Positions 51,752-61,741 are shown, counted from the first letter of the stretch. The stretch is DNA of 64,000 nucleotides from JAGVSR01 sp963778225 (GCA_963778225.1 CAVZTR010000010.1:124001-188000), one strand, 5' to 3'. Translations and numbers: made by a program. The notes: generated by a model from the sequence alone, not told the origin.

Positions 51752-53077
51752 ATGGGCCTCGATCTGACGCGCCGCCAGTTCGCTGCTGGATTTGGTCTCA
51801 CAGCGGCAACCCTGATGGCCCGTCCCGCCTTTGCGCGCGGCGAAGCGAAAGTGGTGATTATAGGCGGTGGAGCAGGGGGAGCGACCGTCGCGGGCGCATT
51901 GAAGGTCTTGAACCCCGCACTCGACGTCACGCTGATCGAAGCGCAGGCGAAATACACCAGTTGCTTCTTTTCCAACGCCTACATAGGCGGCTTCTACAGC
52001 TTGGCCGATCTCACGCATGGCTACAGCGGACTGGCGAAGCTCGGCGTCACTGTGATCCACGACCGCGCGGAAAAGATCGACACCATCAAGAAAACCGTCG
52101 ACCTTCAAAACAAAAAACAGATCTCTTACGACCGGCTGGTCGTGTCGCCCGGCATCGACTTCAAATGGTCCGCCATCGAGGGCTATTCGCAAACCGTCGC
52201 CGAAACGATGCCGCATGCTTGGCGCGGCGGTGACCAGACGTTCGCCCTGCGCGATCGTCTGGAGAAGATGGAAAACGGTGGCACCGTCGTCATCACGATC
52301 CCCAAGCTTCCCTACCGCTGCCCGCCCGGACCCTATGAGCGCGCCTGCGTCATCGCCAACTATCTGAAACAGGCCAAGCCCAAATCGAAGCTCGTCATTC
52401 TCGATGCCAAGATGACGTTCTCCAAGCAGTCCGCATTCCAGGAAGCATTCGAGAAGTACTACAAGGACATCATCGAGCTGAACCTCTCCAACGACATCGA
52501 CGACTTCACCGTCACGCGCGTCGATCCGGGCGACGGCGAAATCCGCACGAACGCCGGCCTCAATATCAAAGCGGCTGTCGCCAACATCATTCCCCCCCAA
52601 ACCGCCGGCGCGATTGCCCTTCAGGCCGGCCTCGCCGACCCCGAATGGTGCCCCATCGATCCGGCTTCTTTCGCCTCGACCAGAGCCGAAAGCGTCTTCG
52701 TCCTGGGCGACAGCGCAATCGCGAACGAAATGCCGAAATCTGCGTTTTCGGCCCACAGCCAGGGTCTCGCGGTGGCCGCTCGCATTGCAGCCGAATTGGA
52801 ATCACGCCGCCCCGATCCTGCCCGCTACCGCAATACCTGCTGGTCGATCGTGGCGCCCGACGACGCGATCAAGATCGGCGCCGACTACGTGGCGGGCCCC
52901 TTGCCGGGAGGCATAAACGGCCTCGTGCCGTCCAACGCCTTCGTCTCCAAGCCGGGCGAGAGCGCTGAGGAACGCAAAGCGATCTTTGATGAAGCCTTTG
53001 CGTGGTATCCCACACTGATCGGCCAGATTTTCAAGACGGAGGCGCGTTCGAAGTCCTCGAAGGTCAAAGCGGGCTAA
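51752..53077 (+). CDS. soxF: Sulfide dehydrogenase flavoprotein (SoxF/FccB family)
   Basis: 441 aa. Twin-arginine-type signal (TRRQFAAGFGLTAATL). FAD-binding VVIIGGGAGGATVAG at about 34-48 and ESVFVLGDSA near 310. The redox cysteines are present: Cys in SCFFSN, Cys in KLPYRCPPGPYERA, and one in NTCWSIV. These features match the flavoprotein subunit of flavocytochrome c sulfide dehydrogenase and SoxF. No FccA/SoxE cytochrome partner is in the window. A short gap joins it to the thioredoxin-like gene, so it likely works with the SoxYZ pair. Confidence 0.92.
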   Translation: MGLDLTRRQFAAGFGLTAATLMARPAFARGEAKVVIIGGGAGGATVAGALKVLNPALDVTLIEAQAKYTSCFFSNAYIGGFYSLADLTHGYSGLAKLGVTVIHDRAEKIDTIKKTVDLQNKKQISYDRLVVSPGIDFKWSAIEGYSQTVAETMPHAWRGGDQTFALRDRLEKMENGGTVVITIPKLPYRCPPGPYERACVIANYLKQAKPKSKLVILDAKMTFSKQSAFQEAFEKYYKDIIELNLSNDIDDFTVTRVDPGDGEIRTNAGLNIKAAVANIIPPQTAGAIALQAGLADPEWCPIDPASFASTRAESVFVLGDSAIANEMPKSAFSAHSQGLAVAARIAAELESRRPDPARYRNTCWSIVAPDDAIKIGADYVAGPLPGGINGLVPSNAFVSKPGESAEERKAIFDEAFAWYPTLIGQIFKTEARSKSSKVKAG

Positions 53078-53312
53078 CCGACGAAGCCAAGATCCACGCT
53101 ATCGAATGGCTCTGCAACTTGGACCCGCTAAAGGTTGTTTTCAATCGCTGCCGTCTCTAGTTAAGTCTTTGTGATGACATTGCCCGCCATGATTTTCTGT
53201 GGCGGCGGCCCGACCGGCCGGGGCTTACTTGCGTTTTGTCCCAGGCCGATACTGCCATCGCCCCACAAGAGGGCAGGGATGGGGGCCCATCAGCCCTACG
53301 GGAGTTCAGCGA

Positions 53313-55820
53313 ATGTCGACGTTCGTATTCCTCGTTCTCGTTATCGGTGCCGTGACGGCGCTGGGCATGTTTCAGGCGCGGTTGTCCGTTTGGGCCACAA
53401 CACTCGGCGCGCTGCTGTTCGTCTGGCAGGCCGGGCTTCTGACAGGTGAGCCGACGTTCCCGCTGTCCAGCATCTGGTCGCTCCTTGCCTGGATCCCCGT
53501 CGGCATTCTCGCGGCCTTGTCTGTTCCCGAGGTCCGCCGCAAATTCTTCGTCGCCCCCGCCTTTGATTTTCTGAAAAAGACGCTGCCCAAAGTTTCCGAT
53601 ACCGAGCAGCAGGCGCTCGATGCCGGAACAGTCGGCTTTGACGCGGAACTCTTCTCCGGCACCCCCGATTGGACCAAACTGCGCGCCGTCCCCCCCGTCA
53701 CGCTGACGCCGGAAGAACAGGCGTTCCTTGATGGCCCGACCGAAGAACTCTGCGGCTTGATCGACGACTGGCAAATCCGCCATGCGACCCGCGAGATACC
53801 GGAAGAGATCTGGGCGTTCGTTAAGAAGCACGGCTTTCTGGGCATGCTGATTTCCAAGGAGCATGGCGGCCTTGGCTTCTCGGCTCAGGCGCAGTCCCTG
53901 ATCCTCGGCAAGATTGCATCGCGCTCACCGGATGTCGTCACCATTGTCATGGTGCCGAATTCGCTCGGCCCCGGCGAACTGATCGAGAAATACGGCACCG
54001 ACGACCAGAAACAGCACTATCTGCCGCGTCTCGCGCGCGGCGATGAAGTCCCATGCTTCTCTCTCACCGGCCCCACATCGGGGTCCGATGCCGCTACGAT
54101 GCGTGACATCGGTACGGTCGTGAAAGGCCAGCATGACGGACGCGAGACGCTCGGCGTCCGCCTGTCGTGGGACAAGCGCTACATCACCCTCGGCCCTAAG
54201 GCGACGCTGGTCGGTCTTGCCTTCCGCCTCTTCGATCCGGAGAACCTTCTCGGCAAGGGCGAGGATGTCGGCATCACCGTCGCCATGATCCCTGCGAACC
54301 ATCCCGGCGTGAACATCGGCCGCCGCCATCTGCCCTCCGGCGCTGCATTCCCGAACGGCCCCAACTGGGGCACCGACGTCTTCATTCCCATCGATTGGCT
54401 CATCGGCGGTGAAAAGATGGCCGGGCAGGGATGGCGCATGCTCATGGAATGCCTCGCCGCCGGCCGCGCGATTTCACTGCCGTCGTCAGCGACAGCCGGC
54501 GCCAAGGCCATGCTGCGCGTGACCTCGGCCTACGCCCGCATCCGCCGCCAGTTCGGCCTGCCCGTCGGCCGCATGGAAGGCATCGAAGAGCCGCTCGCCC
54601 GCATCGTCGAGACGGCCTACGTCAACGAAGCTGCACGCGGCGTGACCGCATCGATGGTCTCGCGCGGCGAGAAGCCGTCGGTCATTTCAGCGCTCATGAA
54701 GTACCAGACGACCGAACGCCTGCGCCGCGCCGTCAACGACGCCATGGATATTCACGGCGGCCGCGCCATTTGCGACGGCCCCACCAACTATCTCCAGTCA
54801 GCCTACGAAATGGTCCCCGTCGGGATCACCGTCGAAGGCGCAAACATCCTGACGCGCACGCTCATCACGTTCGCCCAAGGGGCATTGCGCTCGCACCCCT
54901 ACCTGATCCGCGAGATTCAATCCGCCCAGAACCCGGACCCCGCAAAAGGCTTCGAACTCTTCGAGGACGCATTCCTGAGCCACATCGCCCACTCGGTCTC
55001 GAACATGGCCGGGGCGTTCTTCCACAACATCACGTTCGGCTTCTTCGCCCCGGCGCCATCTGCCGTTGCGGATCTGAAGCCGTACTATCGTCAACTCTCG
55101 CGCGCCTCGCGCAACTTCGCCGTCGTCTCCGACATGACGATCGCCACGCTCGGCGGCGGCTTGAAAACCAAGCAGAAGATCTGCGGACGCCTCGCCGACG
55201 CGCTGGCCGAACTCTACTTCTGCTCGTGCGTCCTGAAGCGCTACGAAGATGATGGCCGCCCCGCGGCCGACAAGCCGATCGTTGAATTCGCCATCGCCAA
55301 CGGCCTCGCCCGCTTCGACGAAGCCCTTCGCGGCGTGATCGTGAATTTCCCCATCGCGCCGGTGCGCTGGCTTTTGCGCGCGGTCGTCTTCCCCTTGGGC
55401 CGTCACTACGATCCCGCTCCCGACAAGCTCGGCGGAACCGTCGCCGGCCTCGTTCTGAAGCCCGGTGAGGTCCGCGACCGCCTCACGCGCCACATCTACA
55501 TCTCCAAGGATGCAGCCGACCCGACGGGCGTTCTCGAAGTGACACTCGAAAAAGTCGTGGCCGCGGAAGAGGCCGAGAAGAAACTCGAGAAGGCCATCCG
55601 CGCCGGTACAATCCGCCGCTTCCACGGCATCGACTGGATTGGCGATGCGGTTTCAAAGAACGTCATCAGCGAAAGCGAAGCCGCCCTCCTGCGCGAAGTG
55701 GAAACGCTGGTCGCCCGCGTCATTGCCGTCGATCACTTCGATCCAGCTGAACTGCGCCCCCATTACATGCAACCCGGTCACAACGCGCGCACCGCCATTG
55801 AAGCCGCCGCCGCCGAGTAA
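53313..55820 (+). CDS. fadE: Membrane-associated acyl-CoA dehydrogenase FadE
   Basis: 835 aa, in the size class of E. coli FadE. Two or three N-terminal hydrophobic segments (FVFLVLVIGAVTALGMF, LGALLFVWQAGLL) anchor it. The acyl-CoA dehydrogenase domain (about 80-550) has GLGFSAQAQSLILGKIASRS, CFSLTGPTSGSDAATM and DIHGGRAICDGPTNYL. The C-terminal third matches the DUF1974 FadE-type extension (GALRSHPYLIREIQSAQ, FFHNITFGFF). First step of beta-oxidation, passing electrons to a flavoprotein. GGGAG precedes ATG 53313. Heads fadE-fadJ-fadI-cfa. Confidence 0.93.
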   Translation: MSTFVFLVLVIGAVTALGMFQARLSVWATTLGALLFVWQAGLLTGEPTFPLSSIWSLLAWIPVGILAALSVPEVRRKFFVAPAFDFLKKTLPKVSDTEQQALDAGTVGFDAELFSGTPDWTKLRAVPPVTLTPEEQAFLDGPTEELCGLIDDWQIRHATREIPEEIWAFVKKHGFLGMLISKEHGGLGFSAQAQSLILGKIASRSPDVVTIVMVPNSLGPGELIEKYGTDDQKQHYLPRLARGDEVPCFSLTGPTSGSDAATMRDIGTVVKGQHDGRETLGVRLSWDKRYITLGPKATLVGLAFRLFDPENLLGKGEDVGITVAMIPANHPGVNIGRRHLPSGAAFPNGPNWGTDVFIPIDWLIGGEKMAGQGWRMLMECLAAGRAISLPSSATAGAKAMLRVTSAYARIRRQFGLPVGRMEGIEEPLARIVETAYVNEAARGVTASMVSRGEKPSVISALMKYQTTERLRRAVNDAMDIHGGRAICDGPTNYLQSAYEMVPVGITVEGANILTRTLITFAQGALRSHPYLIREIQSAQNPDPAKGFELFEDAFLSHIAHSVSNMAGAFFHNITFGFFAPAPSAVADLKPYYRQLSRASRNFAVVSDMTIATLGGGLKTKQKICGRLADALAELYFCSCVLKRYEDDGRPAADKPIVEFAIANGLARFDEALRGVIVNFPIAPVRWLLRAVVFPLGRHYDPAPDKLGGTVAGLVLKPGEVRDRLTRHIYISKDAADPTGVLEVTLEKVVAAEEAEKKLEKAIRAGTIRRFHGIDWIGDAVSKNVISESEAALLREVETLVARVIAVDHFDPAELRPHYMQPGHNARTAIEAAAAE

Positions 55821-55851
55821 CCACCGACGTTCATTGAGAAGGCTCGCCCCT

Positions 55852-57837
55852 ATGGCTCTCGATCCTGCTTCGCTGAAGGACTGGCGCTACGAAGTCGACC
55901 GCGAAAGTATCGCGTGGGCGACGTTCGACCGCGAAGACGCCAGCGCAAATGCGCTGGGCCGCCGTCCCCTTGAAGAACTGGGCGCCATCATCGAGGAAGC
56001 CGAACGCGCCGGCCGAGCCGGAACCATCAAGGGGCTGGTCTTCATTTCGGGCAAGCAGCGCGGCTACATCGTCGGCGCGGACATCAACGAATTTGAAAAA
56101 TTCACAAGCGAAGCCGAAGTCATCGCCGAGGTCGGCATGGTCAACGCCATGCTCGACCGCCTGGAGAAACTGCCCATCCCGGTCGTCGCGGCAGTCCACG
56201 GTTTCTGCGTCGGCGGCGGCCTGGAACTGATCCTCGCCTGCCACTACCGCATCGCCACCCGCGACCCATCGACCAAGATCGGCTTCCCCGAGGTCAAGCT
56301 CGGCATCTTTCCGGGCTTCAATGGCACCGCCCGCTCGATCCGTCAGGCCGGCCCGATGTCTGCCATGAGCATCATGCTCTCTGGGTCCTTCCTCTCCGCG
56401 TCCGCCGCAAAGGGCATGGGCCTCATCGACGAACTCGTCGCCGGCCCAGACAGCCTCCATTGGGCGGCCCGCAAGGCTGTCTTGCAGAAACGCAAATCCA
56501 AGCCCGCAAGCTTTGCCAAGGCGGCGCTGGGCAAATGGCCAGCCCGTCTGGCGCTCGCCAAAAAGATGCGCAGCGAGGTCGCCAAGAAAGCCCGTGAGGA
56601 TCACTACCCCGCGCCCTACCGTCTCATCGACCTCTTTGAAAAGCACGGCGGCGATCTGGACGCCATGAAGCGCGCTGAGCCGGCAGCCTTCGCGCCGATG
56701 CTCATGTCGCCGCAGTCGAAGAGCCTGCGCCGCGTCTTCAAGCTTTCCGAAGCTCTCAAAGCGCAGGCGCCGAAGTCTCTCAAGTGGAAACCCACGCACG
56801 TTCACGTCATCGGGGCCGGCACCATGGGCGCCGACATCGCCGGCGTCTGCGTTGCGGCCGGCATGGAAGTCACGCTGCAAGACATCTCGGCCGAGCAGAT
56901 TGAAAAGGGCATCAAGGCCCAGGGCAAGCTGATCGCGAAAAAGTTCAAGACCAAAGCCACGCGCGACGCCGCAAAGGCCCGCCTCATCGCCGACCCCGAA
57001 GGCAAAGGCATCGGCCGCGCCGACGTCGTCATCGAGGCCATCGTCGAGAAACTCGACATCAAGCAGAAGCTGTTCGCGGATCTCGAAACGAAGGTGAAGC
57101 CCGATGCGGTGCTCGCCACGAACACCTCGTCCCTCAAGCTGGCCGACATTTCCCAGCCGATGACGGATCCATCCCGCCTTGTCGGCCTGCACTTCTTCTC
57201 GCCCGTCGCGATGATGCCGCTGGTCGAAGTCGTCCAGGGCGACCAGACCCGCACCTCCGAAGTCGAAAAGGGCGCCGCCTTTGTCACGGCGATCGGCAAG
57301 TTCCCGCTCATCACCAAGGATGTGCCGGGCTTCCTCGTCAACAAAGTGCTCACGCCCTACATGTTCGCCGCCATGGCCCGCCTCGAGAAGGGCGAGGACA
57401 AAGAGAAGATCGACGAAGCCGTCCGCACCTTCGGCATGCCGATGGGCCCGATCGAACTCGCCGACAGCGTCGGCCTCGACATCTGCGCCCACGTCGCCCG
57501 CATCCTCGGCCACGACCCTGCCGGCTCGCGCCTCGACATCCTCGTCAATGCAGGCAAGCTCGGCAAGAAGACGGGCGAAGGCTTCTACAAGTGGGTCGAT
57601 GGCAAGCCGCAAAAGGGCAAGAACGAATGGTCGAAAGCAGACCTTGAAAAGCTCGGCCGCGAACTCGTCGATCCGATCATCCAGGAAGCCCAGAAGAGCC
57701 TCGATGAAGGCATTGTCGCTTCATCCGATCTCGTGGACGCCGGCATGATCTTCGGCACCGGCTTCGCGCCCTTCCGCGGCGGCCCGCTCTACTTCAAGTC
57801 CCAGGAAGAAACCAAATCTGCCAAGGCCGCCGCCTGA
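55852..57837 (+). CDS. fadJ: Trifunctional-type enoyl-CoA hydratase / 3-hydroxyacyl-CoA dehydrogenase
   Basis: 661 aa. N-terminal crotonase domain (about 1-190: GYIVGADINEFEKF, GFCVGGGLELILACHYRIA, FPEVKLGIFPGFNGTAR). Then the hydroxyacyl-CoA dehydrogenase NAD domain with VIGAGTMG at 319-326 and KPDAVLATNTSSL, and C-terminal helical domains (FGMPMGPIELADSVGLD). It performs hydration and NAD+ oxidation in beta-oxidation, working with the thiolase 31 bases downstream. FadJ versus FadB naming is by resemblance. Confidence 0.92.
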   Translation: MALDPASLKDWRYEVDRESIAWATFDREDASANALGRRPLEELGAIIEEAERAGRAGTIKGLVFISGKQRGYIVGADINEFEKFTSEAEVIAEVGMVNAMLDRLEKLPIPVVAAVHGFCVGGGLELILACHYRIATRDPSTKIGFPEVKLGIFPGFNGTARSIRQAGPMSAMSIMLSGSFLSASAAKGMGLIDELVAGPDSLHWAARKAVLQKRKSKPASFAKAALGKWPARLALAKKMRSEVAKKAREDHYPAPYRLIDLFEKHGGDLDAMKRAEPAAFAPMLMSPQSKSLRRVFKLSEALKAQAPKSLKWKPTHVHVIGAGTMGADIAGVCVAAGMEVTLQDISAEQIEKGIKAQGKLIAKKFKTKATRDAAKARLIADPEGKGIGRADVVIEAIVEKLDIKQKLFADLETKVKPDAVLATNTSSLKLADISQPMTDPSRLVGLHFFSPVAMMPLVEVVQGDQTRTSEVEKGAAFVTAIGKFPLITKDVPGFLVNKVLTPYMFAAMARLEKGEDKEKIDEAVRTFGMPMGPIELADSVGLDICAHVARILGHDPAGSRLDILVNAGKLGKKTGEGFYKWVDGKPQKGKNEWSKADLEKLGRELVDPIIQEAQKSLDEGIVASSDLVDAGMIFGTGFAPFRGGPLYFKSQEETKSAKAAA

Positions 57838-57868
57838 CGCGCTGCGCGAACGACAACTGGAGAGTTCC

Positions 57869-59155
57869 ATGACGCGAGAACTGAGGCGGGTTGCGGTGAT
57901 CGGCGGGACGCGCATTCCCTTCTGCCGCTCCAACTCGCTCTACGCCGACCTGTCCAATCAGGAGATGATGACGGCCGCCCTGAACGGCCTCGTCGACCGC
58001 TACAAACTCAAAGGCGAACACATCGACGAAGTCGTCGGCGGCGCGGTCGTCACGCATTCGCGTGATTTCAACCTCACCCGCGAAAGCGTGCTCGGCACCA
58101 AGCTCGCGCCGTCCACGCCCGGCGTCACGCTGCAACAAGCCTGCGGGACGAGCCTGCAAGCCGCGCTTGGAACGGCCGCGAAAATCGCCACCGGCGAAAT
58201 CGAAAGCGGCATCGCCTGCGGCTCCGACACCACCTCCGATGCGCCGATCGTCTTCTCGAAAAAGTTCTCCAAGCGCCTCATCGAACTCAACACCAAGAAG
58301 ACGCTGATGGACAAGGTCCGCGTCTTCCAGGGCTTGTCACCTGCCGAACTCACGCCCCAGCCGCCGGCCGTGAAAGAGCCGCGTACCGGCCTCGGCATGG
58401 GCGAGCATTGCGAACTGATGGCGCAGGAGTGGGGCATCACCCGCGCCGATCAGGATCAGCTCGCCTACGAAAGTCACACCAAGGCCGCCGCCGCCTACGA
58501 GCAAGGCTGGTTCGACGATCTGATGGTTCCATGCGCCGGCGTCTACCGCGACAACAACCTGCGCCCCGACATCACGCTCGAAAAGCTATCCACGCTGAAA
58601 ACCGCGTTCGATAAATCCGACAAGGGCACGCTCACCGCCGGCAACTCCACGCCGCTCACCGACGGCGCCTCCGCAGCGCTTCTCGCCAGCGAAGACTGGG
58701 CCAAAGCCCGCGGCCTGCCCATCGCTGCGTACCTGACCTACGGCCAGCACTGGGGCAACGACTTCGCCCACGGCGACGGCCTGCTCATGGCGCCCACCAT
58801 CGCCGTCTCCAAGATGCTCGACCGCGCCGGCCTCACACTGCAAGACTTCGACTTCTACGAAATTCACGAAGCCTTCGCCGCCCAGGTCCTGTGCACCTTG
58901 AAAGCCTGGGAAGATCCCGCCTACTGCGCCAAGCACATGGGCAAGAACGCGCCGCTCGGTTCCATCGACCGCGCGAAACTCAACGTCAAAGGCTCCTCCA
59001 TCGCTGTCGGCCACCCCTTCGCCGCCACCGGCGCACGCATCATCGGCAACCTCGCCAAACTTCTCGCCCAGAACGGCGGACGCGGCCTTATCTCTGTCTG
59101 CACGGCCGGCGGCATGGGCGTCGCAGCCATCATGGAAAGCGCGAAAGCCGCTTGA
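57869..59155 (+). CDS. fadI: Acetyl-CoA acyltransferase (thiolase)
   Basis: 428 aa thiolase. Nucleophilic Cys92 in QQACGTSLQAALG, His333 in YEIHEAFAAQ, GHPFAATGAR, and the second catalytic Cys411 in VCTAGGMGV. The HSRDFNL segment and overall length match the FadI group. Cleaves 3-oxoacyl-CoA. TGGAGAG lies before ATG 57869; it closes the beta-oxidation set. Confidence 0.92.
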   Translation: MTRELRRVAVIGGTRIPFCRSNSLYADLSNQEMMTAALNGLVDRYKLKGEHIDEVVGGAVVTHSRDFNLTRESVLGTKLAPSTPGVTLQQACGTSLQAALGTAAKIATGEIESGIACGSDTTSDAPIVFSKKFSKRLIELNTKKTLMDKVRVFQGLSPAELTPQPPAVKEPRTGLGMGEHCELMAQEWGITRADQDQLAYESHTKAAAAYEQGWFDDLMVPCAGVYRDNNLRPDITLEKLSTLKTAFDKSDKGTLTAGNSTPLTDGASAALLASEDWAKARGLPIAAYLTYGQHWGNDFAHGDGLLMAPTIAVSKMLDRAGLTLQDFDFYEIHEAFAAQVLCTLKAWEDPAYCAKHMGKNAPLGSIDRAKLNVKGSSIAVGHPFAATGARIIGNLAKLLAQNGGRGLISVCTAGGMGVAAIMESAKAA

Positions 59156-59213
59156 CGTATCCGTAGCCTCGCTGGCAGCTACACCCTGACAAGAATGACG
59201 GCAGGGACCCTCG

Positions 59214-60530
59214 ATGGCGGCGGATAAGAGTGAAAAGCAGCTGGCGGCGGCCAAGAGCCTGGCCGCATCTCTGTCTGAAAAACTCGATCTCGACCTGTGG
59301 CTCACCCTGTGGGACGGCTCCAGCGTGCCGCTTGGCCAGAACGTGTCGAGCCGTCGCGAGGTACGCATCGCTGACGCAGGCGTTATCGCCACGATGCTGC
59401 GCCATCCCTCGCTCGACACGCTGATCCAGCTCTACATCGCCAAGCGTGTCGATTTCGACGGCGGCACGCTCGTCGATTTCGGCGAGCAATTCGTCAAGCC
59501 CAAGGGCGGCGTCAAATTCAAGAACCTCCCGAAGCTCGCCCTTCTCAAAGGTCTCTCGCCGTTTCTCTTCGCCCCCACCGAAGCCCCGCGCGAAGTCGGC
59601 GGCTTTGAAGGCGAGATCACCGGCAAGCACCGCAAGCTCGCCGACAACAAGGCCTTCATCCAGTTCCACTACGACCTGTCGAACGACTTCTACGCACTCT
59701 TCCTCGATCCCGAGATGGTCTATTCCTGCGCCTACTACACGGACTGGAACAACGGCGTCGAGCAAGCCCAGCACGACAAGCTGGAAATGATCTGCCGCAA
59801 GCTTCGCCTGAAACCCGGCGACACGATGCTCGATATCGGCTGTGGCTGGGGCGGCCTCGTCTGCCACGCGGCCCAGCATTACGGCGTCAAAGCGCACGGC
59901 ATCACGTTGTCGGAAGAGCAACTCGCTTTCGCCCGCGAGAAGGTGAAGCGGCTAGGCCTCGAACATCTCGTGACGCTCGAACTCAAGGACTACATGCTCG
60001 CCGAAGGCCGCTACGACAAGATCGCGTCCATCGGCATGTACGAGCACATCGGCCTGAAGAACATCCCGGCTTACATGAACAAGGTGCGCTCGCTTCTGAA
60101 CGAGAATGGCGTCTTCCTGAACCACGCCATTTCACGCCGGGCCCACAAGCCAAAAGCTGGTCTTCTCCCGCAGCGCATGCGGCCCGAGAAGAAGGCGATC
60201 GCGAAGTACATTTTCCCCGGCGGCGAACTCGACGACATTGGCCATTCGGTCTCCGCCATGGAGATCGCCGGCTTCGAAGTCCACGATGTCGAGGGATGGC
60301 GCGAACACTACGCCCGCACCTGCAAGCTCTGGTGCGAACGCCTGACCGCCAACAAGGATGAAGCGATCAAGCTCGTCGGCGAAGAGAAATACCGCATCTG
60401 GGTCGCGTATCTCGCGGGCGTATCACTCGCATTCTCGCGCGGCACGCTGCGTCTCTTCCAGACGGTCGCCACCAAATCGGCAAAAGGCAAATCCGCCCTG
60501 CCGCCAACCCGCGCCGACCTCTACCGCTGA
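59214..60530 (+). CDS. cfa: Cyclopropane-fatty-acyl-phospholipid synthase
   Basis: 438 aa. SAM-dependent methyltransferase that adds a methylene bridge to unsaturated acyl chains of membrane phospholipids. The N-terminal lipid-binding region is followed by QFHYDLSNDFYALFLDPEM and YSCAYYTDWN. SAM site LDIGCGWGGL at about 206-215, YEHIGLKNIPAYMN, and C-terminal GWREHYARTCKLWCERL. It follows fadI after 58 bases. Its 3' end overlaps the antisense end of moeA by about 108 bases as written. Confidence 0.93.
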   Translation: MAADKSEKQLAAAKSLAASLSEKLDLDLWLTLWDGSSVPLGQNVSSRREVRIADAGVIATMLRHPSLDTLIQLYIAKRVDFDGGTLVDFGEQFVKPKGGVKFKNLPKLALLKGLSPFLFAPTEAPREVGGFEGEITGKHRKLADNKAFIQFHYDLSNDFYALFLDPEMVYSCAYYTDWNNGVEQAQHDKLEMICRKLRLKPGDTMLDIGCGWGGLVCHAAQHYGVKAHGITLSEEQLAFAREKVKRLGLEHLVTLELKDYMLAEGRYDKIASIGMYEHIGLKNIPAYMNKVRSLLNENGVFLNHAISRRAHKPKAGLLPQRMRPEKKAIAKYIFPGGELDDIGHSVSAMEIAGFEVHDVEGWREHYARTCKLWCERLTANKDEAIKLVGEEKYRIWVAYLAGVSLAFSRGTLRLFQTVATKSAKGKSALPPTRADLYR

Positions 60531-61737
60531 ACAAAAATCCATCGGCAGCACGTCGGCCTCGTCACCGGCCCCAAGCGGCGGTGCATCGACCGAACGCACG
60601 ATCAGCGCATTCGACGCCGCAAGCGGGCTCATCAACGAACTGTCCTGCGACAACTGCGGCGTCACCAGCAGCACACCGTTCGCGTCATGCGATGTGACAG
60701 CGCGCATGTAGTGCTGCCGCGGTCCATTCTTCTCGAGCGCCTCCGTCAAACGTGCGCGCACGGGAGCCCATGGCGACGTGTCCCGGCCGAGCAGCCTGTC
60801 GATCAGCGGCATCAGGAACACCCGCCCGCAGATCAGCGCTGAAACTGGATTGCCCGGAAGCCCGAGAACCCGCTGCGTTCCGAGTTTTCCAAACAGCATC
60901 GGCTTGCCCGGCCGCATGGCGATCTTCCAGAAATCCATCGTCATGCCGCGCGACGTCAGCACCGGCCCGACGAGATCGTGATCGCCGACCGACGCGCCGC
61001 CCGTCGTCACCAGAACATCCGCGTCCGCCGCCTGCCGCGATCTTCTCCTCCAGAGCGGTGCGCGTGTCGCGCGCGATGCCGAGCAGCCGTGGCTCGCCGC
61101 CCGCCGCTGCAATCATCGCCGCCAGACCATACGGGTTCGACGACACGATCTGATCGGGCCCCGGCTTCTGCCCAGGATCCACGAGTTCATCGCCCGTTGC
61201 CAGAACGGCGATCACCGGCTTCTTGCGAACCGCAAGCGTCCCATGCCCCATCGCCGCCGCGAGCAGAACGGCCCGTGCATCGAGCACACGCCCCGGCGAA
61301 AGCAGAACCTGTCCCTCCGCGAAGTCGCCCCCGCGCGGCCGGATATGCGCCGGATCGGGCGAGCCTTCCACAACCGTAACGATAGAGCCGTCCGCCTTCG
61401 TGTTCTCTTGAATGACGATCGCATCCGCGCCCGCCGGAACGGGAGCGCCGGTAAAGATCCGAGCGCATTGACCAGCACCGACCGATCCCGAAAAAGCCTC
61501 ACCCGCACGCGCTTCGCCGATGAGCGTCAACCTTGCCGGCAGAGTCGCTACATCGGCGGCCCGCACGGCGTAACCGTCCATGGCGGACGCATTAAAAGGC
61601 GGCTGGGTGAGCGTCGCGCGCACGTCTTCCGTCAGAATGCGATGCGCAGCTTCCATTAGCGGCACACGTTCGACACCTGTCACCAGCGCGCCATCTAGAA
61701 TGCGGGCCAGCGCCTCGTCGACGGAGAGCAGCGCCAT
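60423..61737 (-). pseudogene. moeA: Molybdopterin molybdotransferase MoeA, frameshifted
   Basis: One MoeA is spread over two frames. From ATG 61737 come PPFNASAMDGYAVRAADVA, RIFTGAPVPAGADAIVIQE and VLATGDELVDPGQKPGPDQI, then EEKIAAGG, where the frame turns to shadow. The other frame goes on ADADVLVTTGGASVGDHDLV, FWKIAMRPGKPMLFGKLG, LGLPGNPVSALI and ends VLPMDF at 60534, where MoeA normally stops. No stop is there; the frame runs 44 residues on, to 60423, over the cfa 3' end. The shift lies at about 61025-61045 in a GGC-rich run. The span of 1315 bases is one over a multiple of three. Role: inserts molybdate into molybdopterin. It lies 4 bases after moaC. Confidence 0.88.
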
Positions 61738-61741
61738 CGGA

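Noticed and set aside
53078..53312. Regulatory hairpin before fadE
   Set aside because: GC-rich inverted segments occur near 53200-53225 but are short and imperfect and have no T-tract or known fatty-acid operator pattern.
55831..57612. Open frame of 593 codons opposite fadJ
   Set aside because: Antisense shadow rich in Asp, Gly and Val; the sense strand has full crotonase and dehydrogenase motifs.
2877..61737. Programmed ribosomal frameshifting as the reason for the split genes
   Set aside because: No slippery heptamer plus downstream structure was evident at the switches, and the genes involved (moeA, FNR, puuC) are not known to use it.
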